From Candidatus Brocadiia bacterium (GTDB lineage Bacteria; Planctomycetota; Uabimicrobiia; Uabimicrobiales; JABWCH01): a DNA stretch of 32,890 bases. Under the pieces are notes generated by a model. It was not told the origin of the DNA. It saw only the letters and a program-made list of their open reading frames with translations, and searched no databases. Shown here piece after piece: positions 25,697-32,890 of the stretch (within the stretch, counting starts at the first letter, position 1; every line of letters begins with the position of its first letter). Both the position numbers and the translations under genes were made by a program. The stretch covers positions 1-32,890 of the forward strand of contig JABWCH010000017.1 of assembly GCA_013359215.1 (NCBI GenBank), in the 5' to 3' direction.

Positions 25697-25782
25697 AGCC
25701 TTGATTGATACAGATAGGCAATAATGATCCGATGATAGCAAGCATTGCAATAGAAAAAGAGTTAAATTTATTCTATAAATAA
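25689..25782 (+). pseudogene. VapC (PIN-domain) toxin remnant with large internal deletion
   Basis: An ATG at 25689, overlapping the antitoxin stop, opens MNKALIDTD, the first strand and first catalytic Asp of a PIN-domain RNase, and stops at 25722-25724. From 25717, in a different frame, the codons read GNNDPMIASIAIEKELNLFYK then TAA (25780-25782), which matches the N-D-x-x-I-A-x-x-A helix near the C-terminus of VapC. About 90-100 central residues are missing and the junction near 25716 shifts frame, so no toxin can be made. Confidence 0.7.
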
Positions 25783-25844
25783 GTTTGCTCAGGCTAAAAA
25801 ATAAACAATTTGGCTCAGAGATTATCAGAATGCCAGAATAAATC

Positions 25845-28175
25845 CTAATCTACATAAATGGTTATAGAATCTTTATGTCCATGTTCATCTATGCAAATCA
25901 GGCTATGCTGGCCTTGGGTCAAGGGATATAGGACTTTTGTGGAAGGAAGAGATTCTTGGAAAAATAAGCCATCTACAAACCAAAATAGTTTTTTGGAGGA
26001 TGTTCCTTTGGCTTCTAAAAAAATGTGCTGTTCTTGTGTTGAAGAGCAATAGATATAGCGAGTCTTGTCTTTTGGACTATAGATCGTGAGGGATTCCTGT
26101 ATGGGGCGTTTTTGGCATAGTGGATTGTGTTCTGGCAATAGATTTGGGTTGCCTTTTTCTTTGAACCATGTCTGGGCTTGGTTCGGCCATTTTTCGAAGA
26201 CTTTAGAGCAAGAGGCAGAAACACGACAGGAAGGACAGAGCATATATCCTGTTTTAGAATCCACTTCTGCCAAGGTGTGGATAGAGCAAATTTTTTCTTT
26301 AGAAACTCCTGGGATATATGTGTCTTCTATGGTATTGGGGCAAATTTCTGGTATTGGCAAATTGCCGCTGGCTGCACAAACACTCCTTGTTTTGATCTGG
26401 GAAGGCTTATCATACCATAGTGCCTTTTGCGACCTCATCAAGTCTATAAAAATTTTGCCTGCTACAGCAGCAGAAGATTTTATCCCAACAAGCGCAGAGG
26501 AGCTTCTTCCATCAAAGTTTCCCATCCATACGCCTATTGTATACAAGGGATTATACACCACAGCCCATGCGTCTTTGTTGCGGCTGGATGTGCCTGTTTT
26601 CCAGGCAAAAGAGGGTGTCTGCAAAGGCAAATAAATCTCTCCTGCTTTCCATGGCGAAGTGTCTTTAAGCATTTCTGCAACCATGTAAGCGCAAGCTTCT
26701 GAAATCATCTGCCTGGATTCTTCTGGTTTGTCTTTTTCGTAGAATCTCAGAGGAATATGATTTCCTAACCTTGCCAGGGTCGTATAGGCTTGCATGGCTT
26801 CCATCAAAGTAATCTCACAGCCGCCCAAGGCTAAAGATAGGCCATAGTGTTCAGGGGATTTTTGTAAGGATTCAAACCCTATAGACCGCAAAAAAGAAAG
26901 CAGGGCAAGCGTTGTGCATTCTTTTTGCAAAGACACGGCAGGTATGTTGAGAGATTGGCTTAAAGCCGTTGAGGCAAGCACAGGGCCGCGGAAAATTTTA
27001 TCATAATTCCAGGGGCGATAGTCATCATACAAAAGAGGAATGTCCATAAGCACCGAGCCTGGTGTTATGTGGCCTTTTTCCAGAGCGAGGGTGTATATAA
27101 AGGGCTTTAAAAGAGAGCCAGGAGATCGGAGGATATTTACACCATTGATTTGTCCTTTTTTTTCCATGTCAAAGAAATCATGAGAACCGACCAAAGCCCG
27201 TATTGATCCTGTAGAATTTTCCACAACAACTACAGATCCATTTTCTATTTCTCTATTTTGGTATTCTCGAAGCTTATCCTGCAATGCTGTCCTTGCAATG
27301 CCTTGGATGCGTAAATCCAAAGTAGTGCGGACTTTCTTATTTTCTGGCAATCCTTTTTGAATAGCATAGCAAAAATGCACAGCTTCAAAGGATCGGGAAA
27401 AGCTTTTGATCTCAGGCACACAGGCCAGGCTGTCTTCTTTTTGCTCTTTTGTGATACAGCCTTCTTCTTGCATACGGCGCAAAACATATTCTCTTCTTTT
27501 GAGAGCTTTATCTAAATGGCGGTCAGGACGGTAGCTATTCGGAGATTGCGGTACTCCTGCCAGCAAAGAAGCCTGGGCCAGGGAAAGATCTCTGGCACTT
27601 TTATCAAAATATCTTCGGCAAGCTGCTTCTATACCTGTAATATTACCACCATAAGGCGTAAGATTGATGTATGCTTCTAAAATCTTTTCTTTGCTCCATA
27701 TTCTTTCTAGTTGCCAGGACTGGAAGCTCTCTATTATCTTCGATGATAGAACCCTGGGTCTTGGAATCAAAAGCCGAACCACTTGCATGGTGATAGTAGA
27801 AGCCCCTGAAAAAGGGCGGGTTTTAGTCAGATTGCCCCAACAAGCTCTAAGCATAGCATAGAAATCTATGCCTGAATGAGAAAAAAAGTTTTTATCCTCT
27901 GCGCAAACCAGAGCTTTCAGAAAAAAAGGATTGGCCTCTTCTATTGTTATAGGAAAATTCCATTGCTCCCTTTCATCCAGAAACTGCATGATCCTTTTGC
28001 CATCGCAATCTTCTATTTGCTGCGAACATACATTGTTTTCGAGAAGATCCATGGGAAAAGGGCAAAAAAAATCCATTAAAAGCAAGCATGGATAGAAAAG
28101 TATTAAAAATAGGAGTGCAGCAATCCCTAAAACTTTAAACCAATAAAACAACCGATTTTGTTTTTTCTTTTCCAT
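25845..28175 (-). CDS. pbpC: Penicillin-binding protein 1C (bifunctional peptidoglycan synthase)
   Basis: 776 residues. A membrane anchor (~14-36) is followed by a GT51 glycosyltransferase domain (~65-230) with catalytic E93 in EDKNFFSHSG and QVVRLL/ERIWSKEKILEAYIN motifs. The transpeptidase domain (~285-560) has SxxK S354-LLK, S408-L-N, and K526-T-G-T-S. A BiPBP_C domain (~690-776) ends the protein, the layout of PBP1C. It polymerises and cross-links peptidoglycan outside the inner membrane. All catalytic motifs are present. The alpha-2-macroglobulin gene that usually neighbours pbpC is not in the window. Here it follows a lectin gene by 15 bp with no clear ribosome site, suggesting coupled translation. 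Confidence 0.93.
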   Translation of the reverse strand: MEKKKQNRLFYWFKVLGIAALLFLILFYPCLLLMDFFCPFPMDLLENNVCSQQIEDCDGKRIMQFLDEREQWNFPITIEEANPFFLKALVCAEDKNFFSHSGIDFYAMLRACWGNLTKTRPFSGASTITMQVVRLLIPRPRVLSSKIIESFQSWQLERIWSKEKILEAYINLTPYGGNITGIEAACRRYFDKSARDLSLAQASLLAGVPQSPNSYRPDRHLDKALKRREYVLRRMQEEGCITKEQKEDSLACVPEIKSFSRSFEAVHFCYAIQKGLPENKKVRTTLDLRIQGIARTALQDKLREYQNREIENGSVVVVENSTGSIRALVGSHDFFDMEKKGQINGVNILRSPGSLLKPFIYTLALEKGHITPGSVLMDIPLLYDDYRPWNYDKIFRGPVLASTALSQSLNIPAVSLQKECTTLALLSFLRSIGFESLQKSPEHYGLSLALGGCEITLMEAMQAYTTLARLGNHIPLRFYEKDKPEESRQMISEACAYMVAEMLKDTSPWKAGEIYLPLQTPSFAWKTGTSSRNKDAWAVVYNPLYTIGVWMGNFDGRSSSALVGIKSSAAVAGKIFIDLMRSQKALWYDKPSQIKTRSVCAASGNLPIPEICPNTIEDTYIPGVSKEKICSIHTLAEVDSKTGYMLCPSCRVSASCSKVFEKWPNQAQTWFKEKGNPNLLPEHNPLCQKRPIQESLTIYSPKDKTRYIYCSSTQEQHIFLEAKGTSSKKLFWFVDGLFFQESLPSTKVLYPLTQGQHSLICIDEHGHKDSITIYVD

Positions 28176-28190
28176 AGTTTAGCCATTAGC

Positions 28191-28766
28191 CTAGTCAGAA
28201 GAGATGATTTTCCAATACTGTGTAGACTTTCTCTCTTCTCGTTTCTGGTATTCAGGAGTGTATTTTTGGGTAGAACCTTCTGGTTGTATTATATTGATCC
28301 CAAGAAGCACTTCTTTGGTTGTGTCTGTTGTGCTGTCTCTTTTTCTAAAGAATGTCAGATAAAGTCTTGTTTGTACAGAAAGCAGCAACTGATTTCTTTC
28401 TCTATCTACCATTACTTTCCATAGTTGTCTGCCTATAGATTCATAAGAATACTTTTCTTGCGTTATTGCTCCAGTGTAAGAGCATGTTAAATATAGTCCA
28501 CTATATTGAGATTGGATTCTGTAGCAGCCATTGCTTACCATGATAAATTTCCAAAGCTGCCCTGACTTTGGGTCGGAAGAATAGATAGTTTGTGTTATCG
28601 AAGCACCTGAATACAAAAAAGAGCAATTTAAATATGTAAAGCTAGAAGCTGATTGGATTCTATATGATTTTTCGCAATCCAGAGAAACAAGATTTTCTTC
28701 CTGGGACAATGCCATGATTGGAAAAAATAAATAGAACAAAAAGGAAATTGTATAAAAAAATTTCAT
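28191..28766 (-). CDS. Exported ricin-type beta-trefoil lectin domain protein
   Basis: 191 residues with a signal peptide (1-21, MKFFYTISFLFYLFFPIMALS). The mature part is a single beta-trefoil with three Q-x-W-type repeats: GQLWKF (69-74), RQLWKV (113-118) and TQYWKI near the C-terminus, plus repeated YRIQS and LYLTC strands. Ricin-type trefoils bind sugars. No catalytic domain is attached. It is the first gene of a two-gene unit with pbpC, so binding of cell-wall or surface glycan is a reasonable guess. The start is well supported by AGGAG upstream of 28766. Confidence 0.8.
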   Translation of the reverse strand: MKFFYTISFLFYLFFPIMALSQEENLVSLDCEKSYRIQSASSFTYLNCSFLYSGASITQTIYSSDPKSGQLWKFIMVSNGCYRIQSQYSGLYLTCSYTGAITQEKYSYESIGRQLWKVMVDRERNQLLLSVQTRLYLTFFRKRDSTTDTTKEVLLGINIIQPEGSTQKYTPEYQKREERKSTQYWKIISSD

Positions 28767-28791
28767 GTTTTTTTTCTCCTGTGTAAGAGGT

Positions 28792-28990
28792 ATTAAGAGC
28801 CTATCCGAAAGGCTCTAATCACGAATGAGACGAATAACAGAAATGACACGAATAAGATGATCTCTTCGTCCATTCGCAAAATTCGCGATAAAATACTTTT
28901 CTGATATTCGTGCTATTCGACTATTCGTCTTATTTGTGATAAAAATTTTTGCTTTTTCAAAAAAATCTAACTTCTTAGTTTCTATCTCGT
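28792..28990. repeat. Composite of two dispersed repeats: TAAGAGCCTATCCG and CGAAT-rich
   Basis: ATTAAGAGCCTATCCGAAA...GGCTCTAAT (28792-28819) is a shortened copy of the hairpin at 12653-12709. It is followed by CACGAAT/GACGAATA words; 28865-28905 is the reverse complement of 2837-2877 with one difference. It fills half of the 418-bp gap between the divergent lectin and pseudouridine synthase genes; in the rest (28991-29184) I see only AT-rich leader sequence. A 67-codon minus-strand frame here is translated repeat. Confidence 0.75.
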
Positions 28991-29184
28991 TAATTATTCT
29001 AGCATATTGGTATGGCATTTGGCAAAAATTTTTCGAGAAAATTTGCAGAGGCTGCCTTCAAAAAAGCTTTTACTAAAATTTTCAAAATTTTTTCATAGCC
29101 AAACGCATTTTTCTATATTACAATATTGCCTGCTTTTATTAAATAAAAATCTTTGAAAAATATCTCGTTTAGGAACAATGTTTT

Positions 29185-29964
29185 ATGGAAAGATTGCAGA
29201 AAATTTTGGCAGCAGCAGGTTTAGGCTCTCGTAGAGAATGTGAAGAGCTGATTTTACAAGGAAGAGTTTCTGTAGACGATGTGATTGTTAAAGAAACAGG
29301 CACTAAGGCAGATCCAGAAACTCAAAGAATTTGTTGTGATGGTGAGCCAATCAAGCAAGAAAAAAAACGTTGCTTTTTGTTCTATAAGCCCAAAAATTGT
29401 GTGTGTACAAACGCAGAAGGGCAAGATCTCAAGGTTGTGGATTTTTTCAAATCGGTTTCCTATCGCCTTTTTACTATCGGAAGGCTGGATAAGGATTCGG
29501 AAGGCTTGATCCTGGTTACCAACGATGGAAATTTAACCCAAACATTGGCACATCCCCGCTATGAAGTCGAAAAGGTTTACAGAATAACAGTTCGAGGAAG
29601 AGTTTCAGTAGAAACCGTAGAAAAACTTCGCGAAGGGATATGGATTAGCGAAGGAAAAGTAATGCCCAAAAACCTCCGCTTTGTGAAAGCAAGCCAAGGC
29701 TCTTCTATTTTGGAAATGACATTGGCTGAAGGAAAAAACCGCGTGATACGAAGAGTTTTTGCAAAGGTAGGGCATCCTGTTAGCCGTCTTGTCCGTATAC
29801 GCCTTGGCATTTTTGAAATCGGCGATCTAAAACCAGGAAGGTACAGAAGCGTTACAGACGAGGAATTGCAAAAAGCATTGGAATTAGGGAAAAAAAACAA
29901 AAAAACAGCAGGATCCAATAAAAAAACGGATTCTGTGAAAACAAAAGCAAAAAAAGAAAGATAG
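29185..29964 (+). CDS. RsuA/RluB-family rRNA pseudouridine synthase
   Basis: 259 residues. An S4 RNA-binding domain (1-~60, ERLQKILAAAGLGSRRECEELI) is followed by the synthase domain with catalytic D102 in GRLDKDSEGLIL, and the family motifs LFYKPK, LAHPRYEVEKVYRI and GKNRVIRRVFAKVGHPVSRLVRI. It converts a uridine of ribosomal RNA, most likely 23S (RluB-like by length and motif pattern), to pseudouridine. The C-terminal ~30 residues are a Lys/Asn/Thr-rich tail. The M16 peptidase gene follows after 33 bp on the same strand. Confidence 0.93.
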   Translation: MERLQKILAAAGLGSRRECEELILQGRVSVDDVIVKETGTKADPETQRICCDGEPIKQEKKRCFLFYKPKNCVCTNAEGQDLKVVDFFKSVSYRLFTIGRLDKDSEGLILVTNDGNLTQTLAHPRYEVEKVYRITVRGRVSVETVEKLREGIWISEGKVMPKNLRFVKASQGSSILEMTLAEGKNRVIRRVFAKVGHPVSRLVRIRLGIFEIGDLKPGRYRSVTDEELQKALELGKKNKKTAGSNKKTDSVKTKAKKER

Positions 29965-29997
29965 TTTCTTTACAAGATACTCGAAGAAAGGAACACT

Positions 29998-32646
29998 TTG
30001 AAACAGAGCTGGACTACTACCCAAGACACAAGAACAGGGATACACAAAACAAAATTTTCCAATGGATTAGAGCTATTTGTTTTGGAAAAAACTCATTTAC
30101 CCATTGCAACGGTGATGATTACCTACCGTTTTGGAGGTGCGCATTGCGCTCCTGGCACTACAGGAGTCGCTCATTTGTTAGAACATCTTATGTTTAAAGG
30201 CACAAAACGCTTTGCCAAAGGGGAAATAGATTCTCTGACACAAAAGTTGGGAGGCACAAACAATGCCTTCACTGGCAATGACTATACATCCTATTTTTTT
30301 AATTTTACCAAAGATCATTGGGAAAAAGCACTGGAAATAGAATCCGACCGTATGGTGAATTGTGTCTGGGATAAAAAGGAATTTTTAGCAGAAAAAAAAG
30401 TTGTGCTGGAAGAGCTGGCATCTTCCCAGGATTCGCCTTATGAATACCTTTCACAGGAAGCAGAGATGGCTTTCTACAAATTCCATCCTTATCGTTATCC
30501 TATTCTGGGGTGGAAAGAAGATTTAGAAAAGCTTACAATAGAAGACATAGATCATTACTATAAAACATACTATGTACCTAACAATGCTATTCTTGTGATT
30601 GTCGGCGATGTGGAAAACCAGGATGTTGTGGAAAAGGTCAACCATTATTTTGGCTCGATTCCTTCTCAAAAAATTCCTAAGCCTTTTTTCAGAAAAGAGA
30701 TGCCTTTTAAAAATAAAAAACGCCTGGATCTTTACTCTGATACAGAAGTAGGACGATTTGCCTTTTTATTCCCTACTTGTTCATGCGGCTCAGACGATGA
30801 ATATGCATTAGAGTTAATCGATATTCTACTAAGCACAGGAAAAACATCCAGGCTATACAATCGCCTTGTTTTGCAAGACCGCCTTTTGCAAAAGATAAGC
30901 ACACAAAGCAATGTACACTTAGAAGGGGGCGTTTTCTGGATTTCTGGTGAACTCGTTCCCGATGTACCTCCTCTGCAAATCGAAAAGATCGTGCAGGAAG
31001 AACTGGAAAGCCTTAGAAAAAATAAAATCACAGAATATGAACTCCTGAAATCGAAAAATATATGCCTTTCTGGGACTATTTTCCACCAGGAAACAGCCTA
31101 TAATCTAGCGGATTGGATTTCCCAGAATGCCATAGAAAAGTATTCTTTTTGTGCCAGCGAGTTTATGGAAAAAATCCAGCAAATTACTCCAAAAGATATA
31201 CAGGAAATAGCGCAAAAATACCTGGATATAGAGAAATCGCTTTTAGCCTGGTCTATTCCTAAAAAAAACAAAAAGCTATTTTTTAAGCCCTTAAAAAAAG
31301 AAAAAGTAGAGACAGAGCAGAAAATTCCTTCTTTGTATAAAGACAGAAAAGTGTCTTTTCAATATGGGACAGGGGTTAAAAAAAACGATGGAATTCTGGA
31401 TGTAAAAACATACCATCTGGAAAATGGAATAGAGGTAATGGCCTTGGAAAACCATACCATCCCGATTGCGTGTATGAAACTGTATTTTCTGGATGCTATG
31501 GGAATCGACCCCTTAAATAAAGAAGGGATGGGCTATCTTTTTTCCTCGCTTTTGACAGAAGGAACAAAAACGCTCAATGCCCAGGAAATCTCCCATACCA
31601 TGGAATTCCTTGGAGCAAACCTCTCTGGAGCATGCAATGGAATCACGGCCAAATTCATTTCTCAAGATTTTGAAATGATGTTTGGGCTCATGGCAGATAT
31701 AGTGCAGAATCCTGTTTTTCCTCATGCCTCTTTGGAAAGAGAAAAGAAAAAGCTCTATGCTAAGCTTGTGAGCTTGAAAGATGATCCCCATGCTAAAGGG
31801 ATGATTGCTTTTCGTAAAAATATTTACAAAAACCATCCTTATGGAAAACCTGCTATAGGAACGCATAAAAGCGTAGCCAATATACAAGTGGAAGATTTAC
31901 AAGAATATCATCAAAAATACTTTATACCAAAAAGATGTATCTTAAGTGTTGTAGGCGATATAGATGCAGAGGAAGCATACAGTCTTGCCCAAAAGTATCT
32001 GGGATCTTGGGACAAAAAGCCAGGAAATCCTTTTGTTTTCAACGAAGTGGCTTTGCCCAAAAAGCCCTATAGCAAATACATTTCCATGAACAAAGAACAG
32101 CTTATAGTCTATATGGGACACATTGGTATACGAAGAAGCAACCCTGACTACTATAAACTTCTTTTATTAGAGCAGATTTTAGGGCAAGGCCAGGGATTTA
32201 CCGACCGCCTTTCCAAAAAAATACGCGAAGAATTCGGGCTTTGCTATAGCGTGGAATGCTCGCTGACATCTCATATAGAAAAAGAGCCAGGCTTCATGCT
32301 CTCGTATCTGGCTACAACCCCAAAAAACTATCCTCTGGCAATGAAAATTTTAAAAGAAGAGATCGCTCTTCTCCAGGAGAAGGGTGTGAGCGACGAAGAG
32401 CTAGAAAGTGCCAGGTCTTACCTGAAAGGAAGGGTTGTCTTCAGCCTTGAAGAAAGCGAAGCCCTGGCCTATTATCTTTTGTATTCCCATCTTTTTGGCT
32501 TAGGCTTTGATTATGTCAACCGATTCCCCAAAATCTTAGACACAATCACAAAAGAAGATGTCCAAGCTGTTGCTAAAAAGTATTTGCATCCTGAAGTCGC
32601 TACCACGATTGTTGTCGGCCCTGTAGAAGAAATTCCCAAACAGTAG
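29998..32646 (+). CDS. M16-family zinc metallopeptidase, two-unit fusion
   Basis: 882 residues. The start is a TTG at 29998 with AAAGGA five bases upstream; the next ATG would remove the first strand of the domain. The N-terminal unit (~15-430) has the inverted zinc motif H59-L-L-E62-H63 and the third ligand E138, in KKVVLEEL, so it should be active. The C-terminal unit (~468-875) has the same fold but reads GMGYLFSSLLTEG where the zinc motif would be; it is the inactive partner half, with KRCILSVVGDI and the helices expected. M16 enzymes cut peptides inside a clamshell made of an active and an inactive unit; here both are in one chain, as in pitrilysin. I see no signal peptide. It is probably co-transcribed with the pseudouridine synthase. 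Confidence 0.92.
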   Translation: MKQSWTTTQDTRTGIHKTKFSNGLELFVLEKTHLPIATVMITYRFGGAHCAPGTTGVAHLLEHLMFKGTKRFAKGEIDSLTQKLGGTNNAFTGNDYTSYFFNFTKDHWEKALEIESDRMVNCVWDKKEFLAEKKVVLEELASSQDSPYEYLSQEAEMAFYKFHPYRYPILGWKEDLEKLTIEDIDHYYKTYYVPNNAILVIVGDVENQDVVEKVNHYFGSIPSQKIPKPFFRKEMPFKNKKRLDLYSDTEVGRFAFLFPTCSCGSDDEYALELIDILLSTGKTSRLYNRLVLQDRLLQKISTQSNVHLEGGVFWISGELVPDVPPLQIEKIVQEELESLRKNKITEYELLKSKNICLSGTIFHQETAYNLADWISQNAIEKYSFCASEFMEKIQQITPKDIQEIAQKYLDIEKSLLAWSIPKKNKKLFFKPLKKEKVETEQKIPSLYKDRKVSFQYGTGVKKNDGILDVKTYHLENGIEVMALENHTIPIACMKLYFLDAMGIDPLNKEGMGYLFSSLLTEGTKTLNAQEISHTMEFLGANLSGACNGITAKFISQDFEMMFGLMADIVQNPVFPHASLEREKKKLYAKLVSLKDDPHAKGMIAFRKNIYKNHPYGKPAIGTHKSVANIQVEDLQEYHQKYFIPKRCILSVVGDIDAEEAYSLAQKYLGSWDKKPGNPFVFNEVALPKKPYSKYISMNKEQLIVYMGHIGIRRSNPDYYKLLLLEQILGQGQGFTDRLSKKIREEFGLCYSVECSLTSHIEKEPGFMLSYLATTPKNYPLAMKILKEEIALLQEKGVSDEELESARSYLKGRVVFSLEESEALAYYLLYSHLFGLGFDYVNRFPKILDTITKEDVQAVAKKYLHPEVATTIVVGPVEEIPKQ

Positions 32647-32711
32647 CGTAATTTTTTTTCATGGTGAAACTCGATGCAGTTCTCAGTTGCATACAAAAAT
32701 CGCCTATAAAA

Positions 32712-32860
32712 TAATCCGCAGATTACACAGATTACGCAGATAAAGTGTTCTGGTCAAAATGCTGTTGAACATATTTCAAGAGATGCTGGTATTAATCACG
32801 AATAAGAGCCTATCCGAAAAATCCTTTTGGCTGCAAATTTCGATGCATCTCGGATAGCTT
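32712..32860. repeat. Intergenic repeats after the M16 gene
   Basis: AATCCGCAGATTACACAG plus ATTACGCAGAT (32712-32742) is a short tandem-like repeat. CACGAATAAGAGCCTATCCG (32797-32816) joins the two repeat words that also meet at 28792-28830, and CTCGGATAGC (32849-32858) is a decayed return arm. No gene is visible from 32647 to the window end. Confidence 0.6.
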
Positions 32861-32890
32861 CGTCGAAAGTGACAAAATTGTCCTCAGAGT

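Noticed and set aside
28815..29018. A 67-codon minus-strand frame between the lectin and pseudouridine synthase genes
   Set aside because: Most of it is translation of the CGAAT-rich dispersed repeat, and it has no ribosome site.

Overview
The window is AT-rich bacterial DNA. It carries Hanks-type Ser/Thr kinases with long helical or TPR extensions, a caspase fused to a sulfatase-modifying-factor (SUMF1/FGE-like) fold, a double-VWA membrane protein, a BamD-like TPR protein beginning with a W-x-W-x-P-E-x-G-W-I-N motif, and many dispersed palindromic intergenic repeats. This mix suggests an envelope-rich bacterium of the Planctomycetota type, perhaps a low-GC lineage. That placement is inferred from gene content only, because no rRNA or tRNA is present.

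Layout. 142-8632 (minus strand): two Ser/Thr kinases flank a two-gene operon. The operon encodes a leucine-dehydrogenase-like protein whose two catalytic lysines are both serine, followed by a butyrate kinase fused to an ABC-type substrate-binding domain. 8895-9836: an exported BamD-like TPR protein. 10014-12632: a tight operon of archaeal-type HMG-CoA synthase, thiolase and DUF35 Zn-ribbon/OB protein, the set that in archaea forms a channelling complex at the head of the mevalonate pathway. 12836-15388: a double-VWA membrane protein. 15775-16352: a broken exported-protein gene with one frameshift and one in-frame stop. 16549-17196: a small membrane-anchored protein. 17425-18955: an Rpn/PDDEXK_2-type nuclease gene bracketed by copies of one GC-richer repeat. 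19364-21853: a caspase/FGE-fold protein whose 3' end has a G9 tract, a sharp rise in GC and NNC codons, which resembles a variable region of a diversity-generating retroelement (DGR).

22210-25782 is a small defence island: a C5-cytosine methyltransferase overlapping a PD-(D/E)xK restriction endonuclease gene by 4 bp, then a VapB-like antitoxin whose VapC toxin survives only as its first and last codons. 25845-28766 (minus) is a ricin-type lectin gene followed after 15 bp by penicillin-binding protein 1C. 29185-32646 holds an RsuA/RluB-family pseudouridine synthase and a two-domain M16 peptidase.

At least five repeat families sit between genes: a MITE-like element with ATAGGAGTTACGCA ends and a strong GGGGGAAAA/TTTTCCCCC hairpin (four copies or fragments), a TAAGAGCCTATCCGAAAA element (three), a CGAAT-rich element (two, 26 kb apart in opposite orientation), the repeat around the Rpn-type gene (three), and long single palindromes. 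The best candidates for new biology are the pseudo-leucine dehydrogenase with the butyrate kinase/sensor fusion, and the possibly hypervariable caspase/FGE-fold gene. All calls come from reading the sequence by eye; no database search was run.
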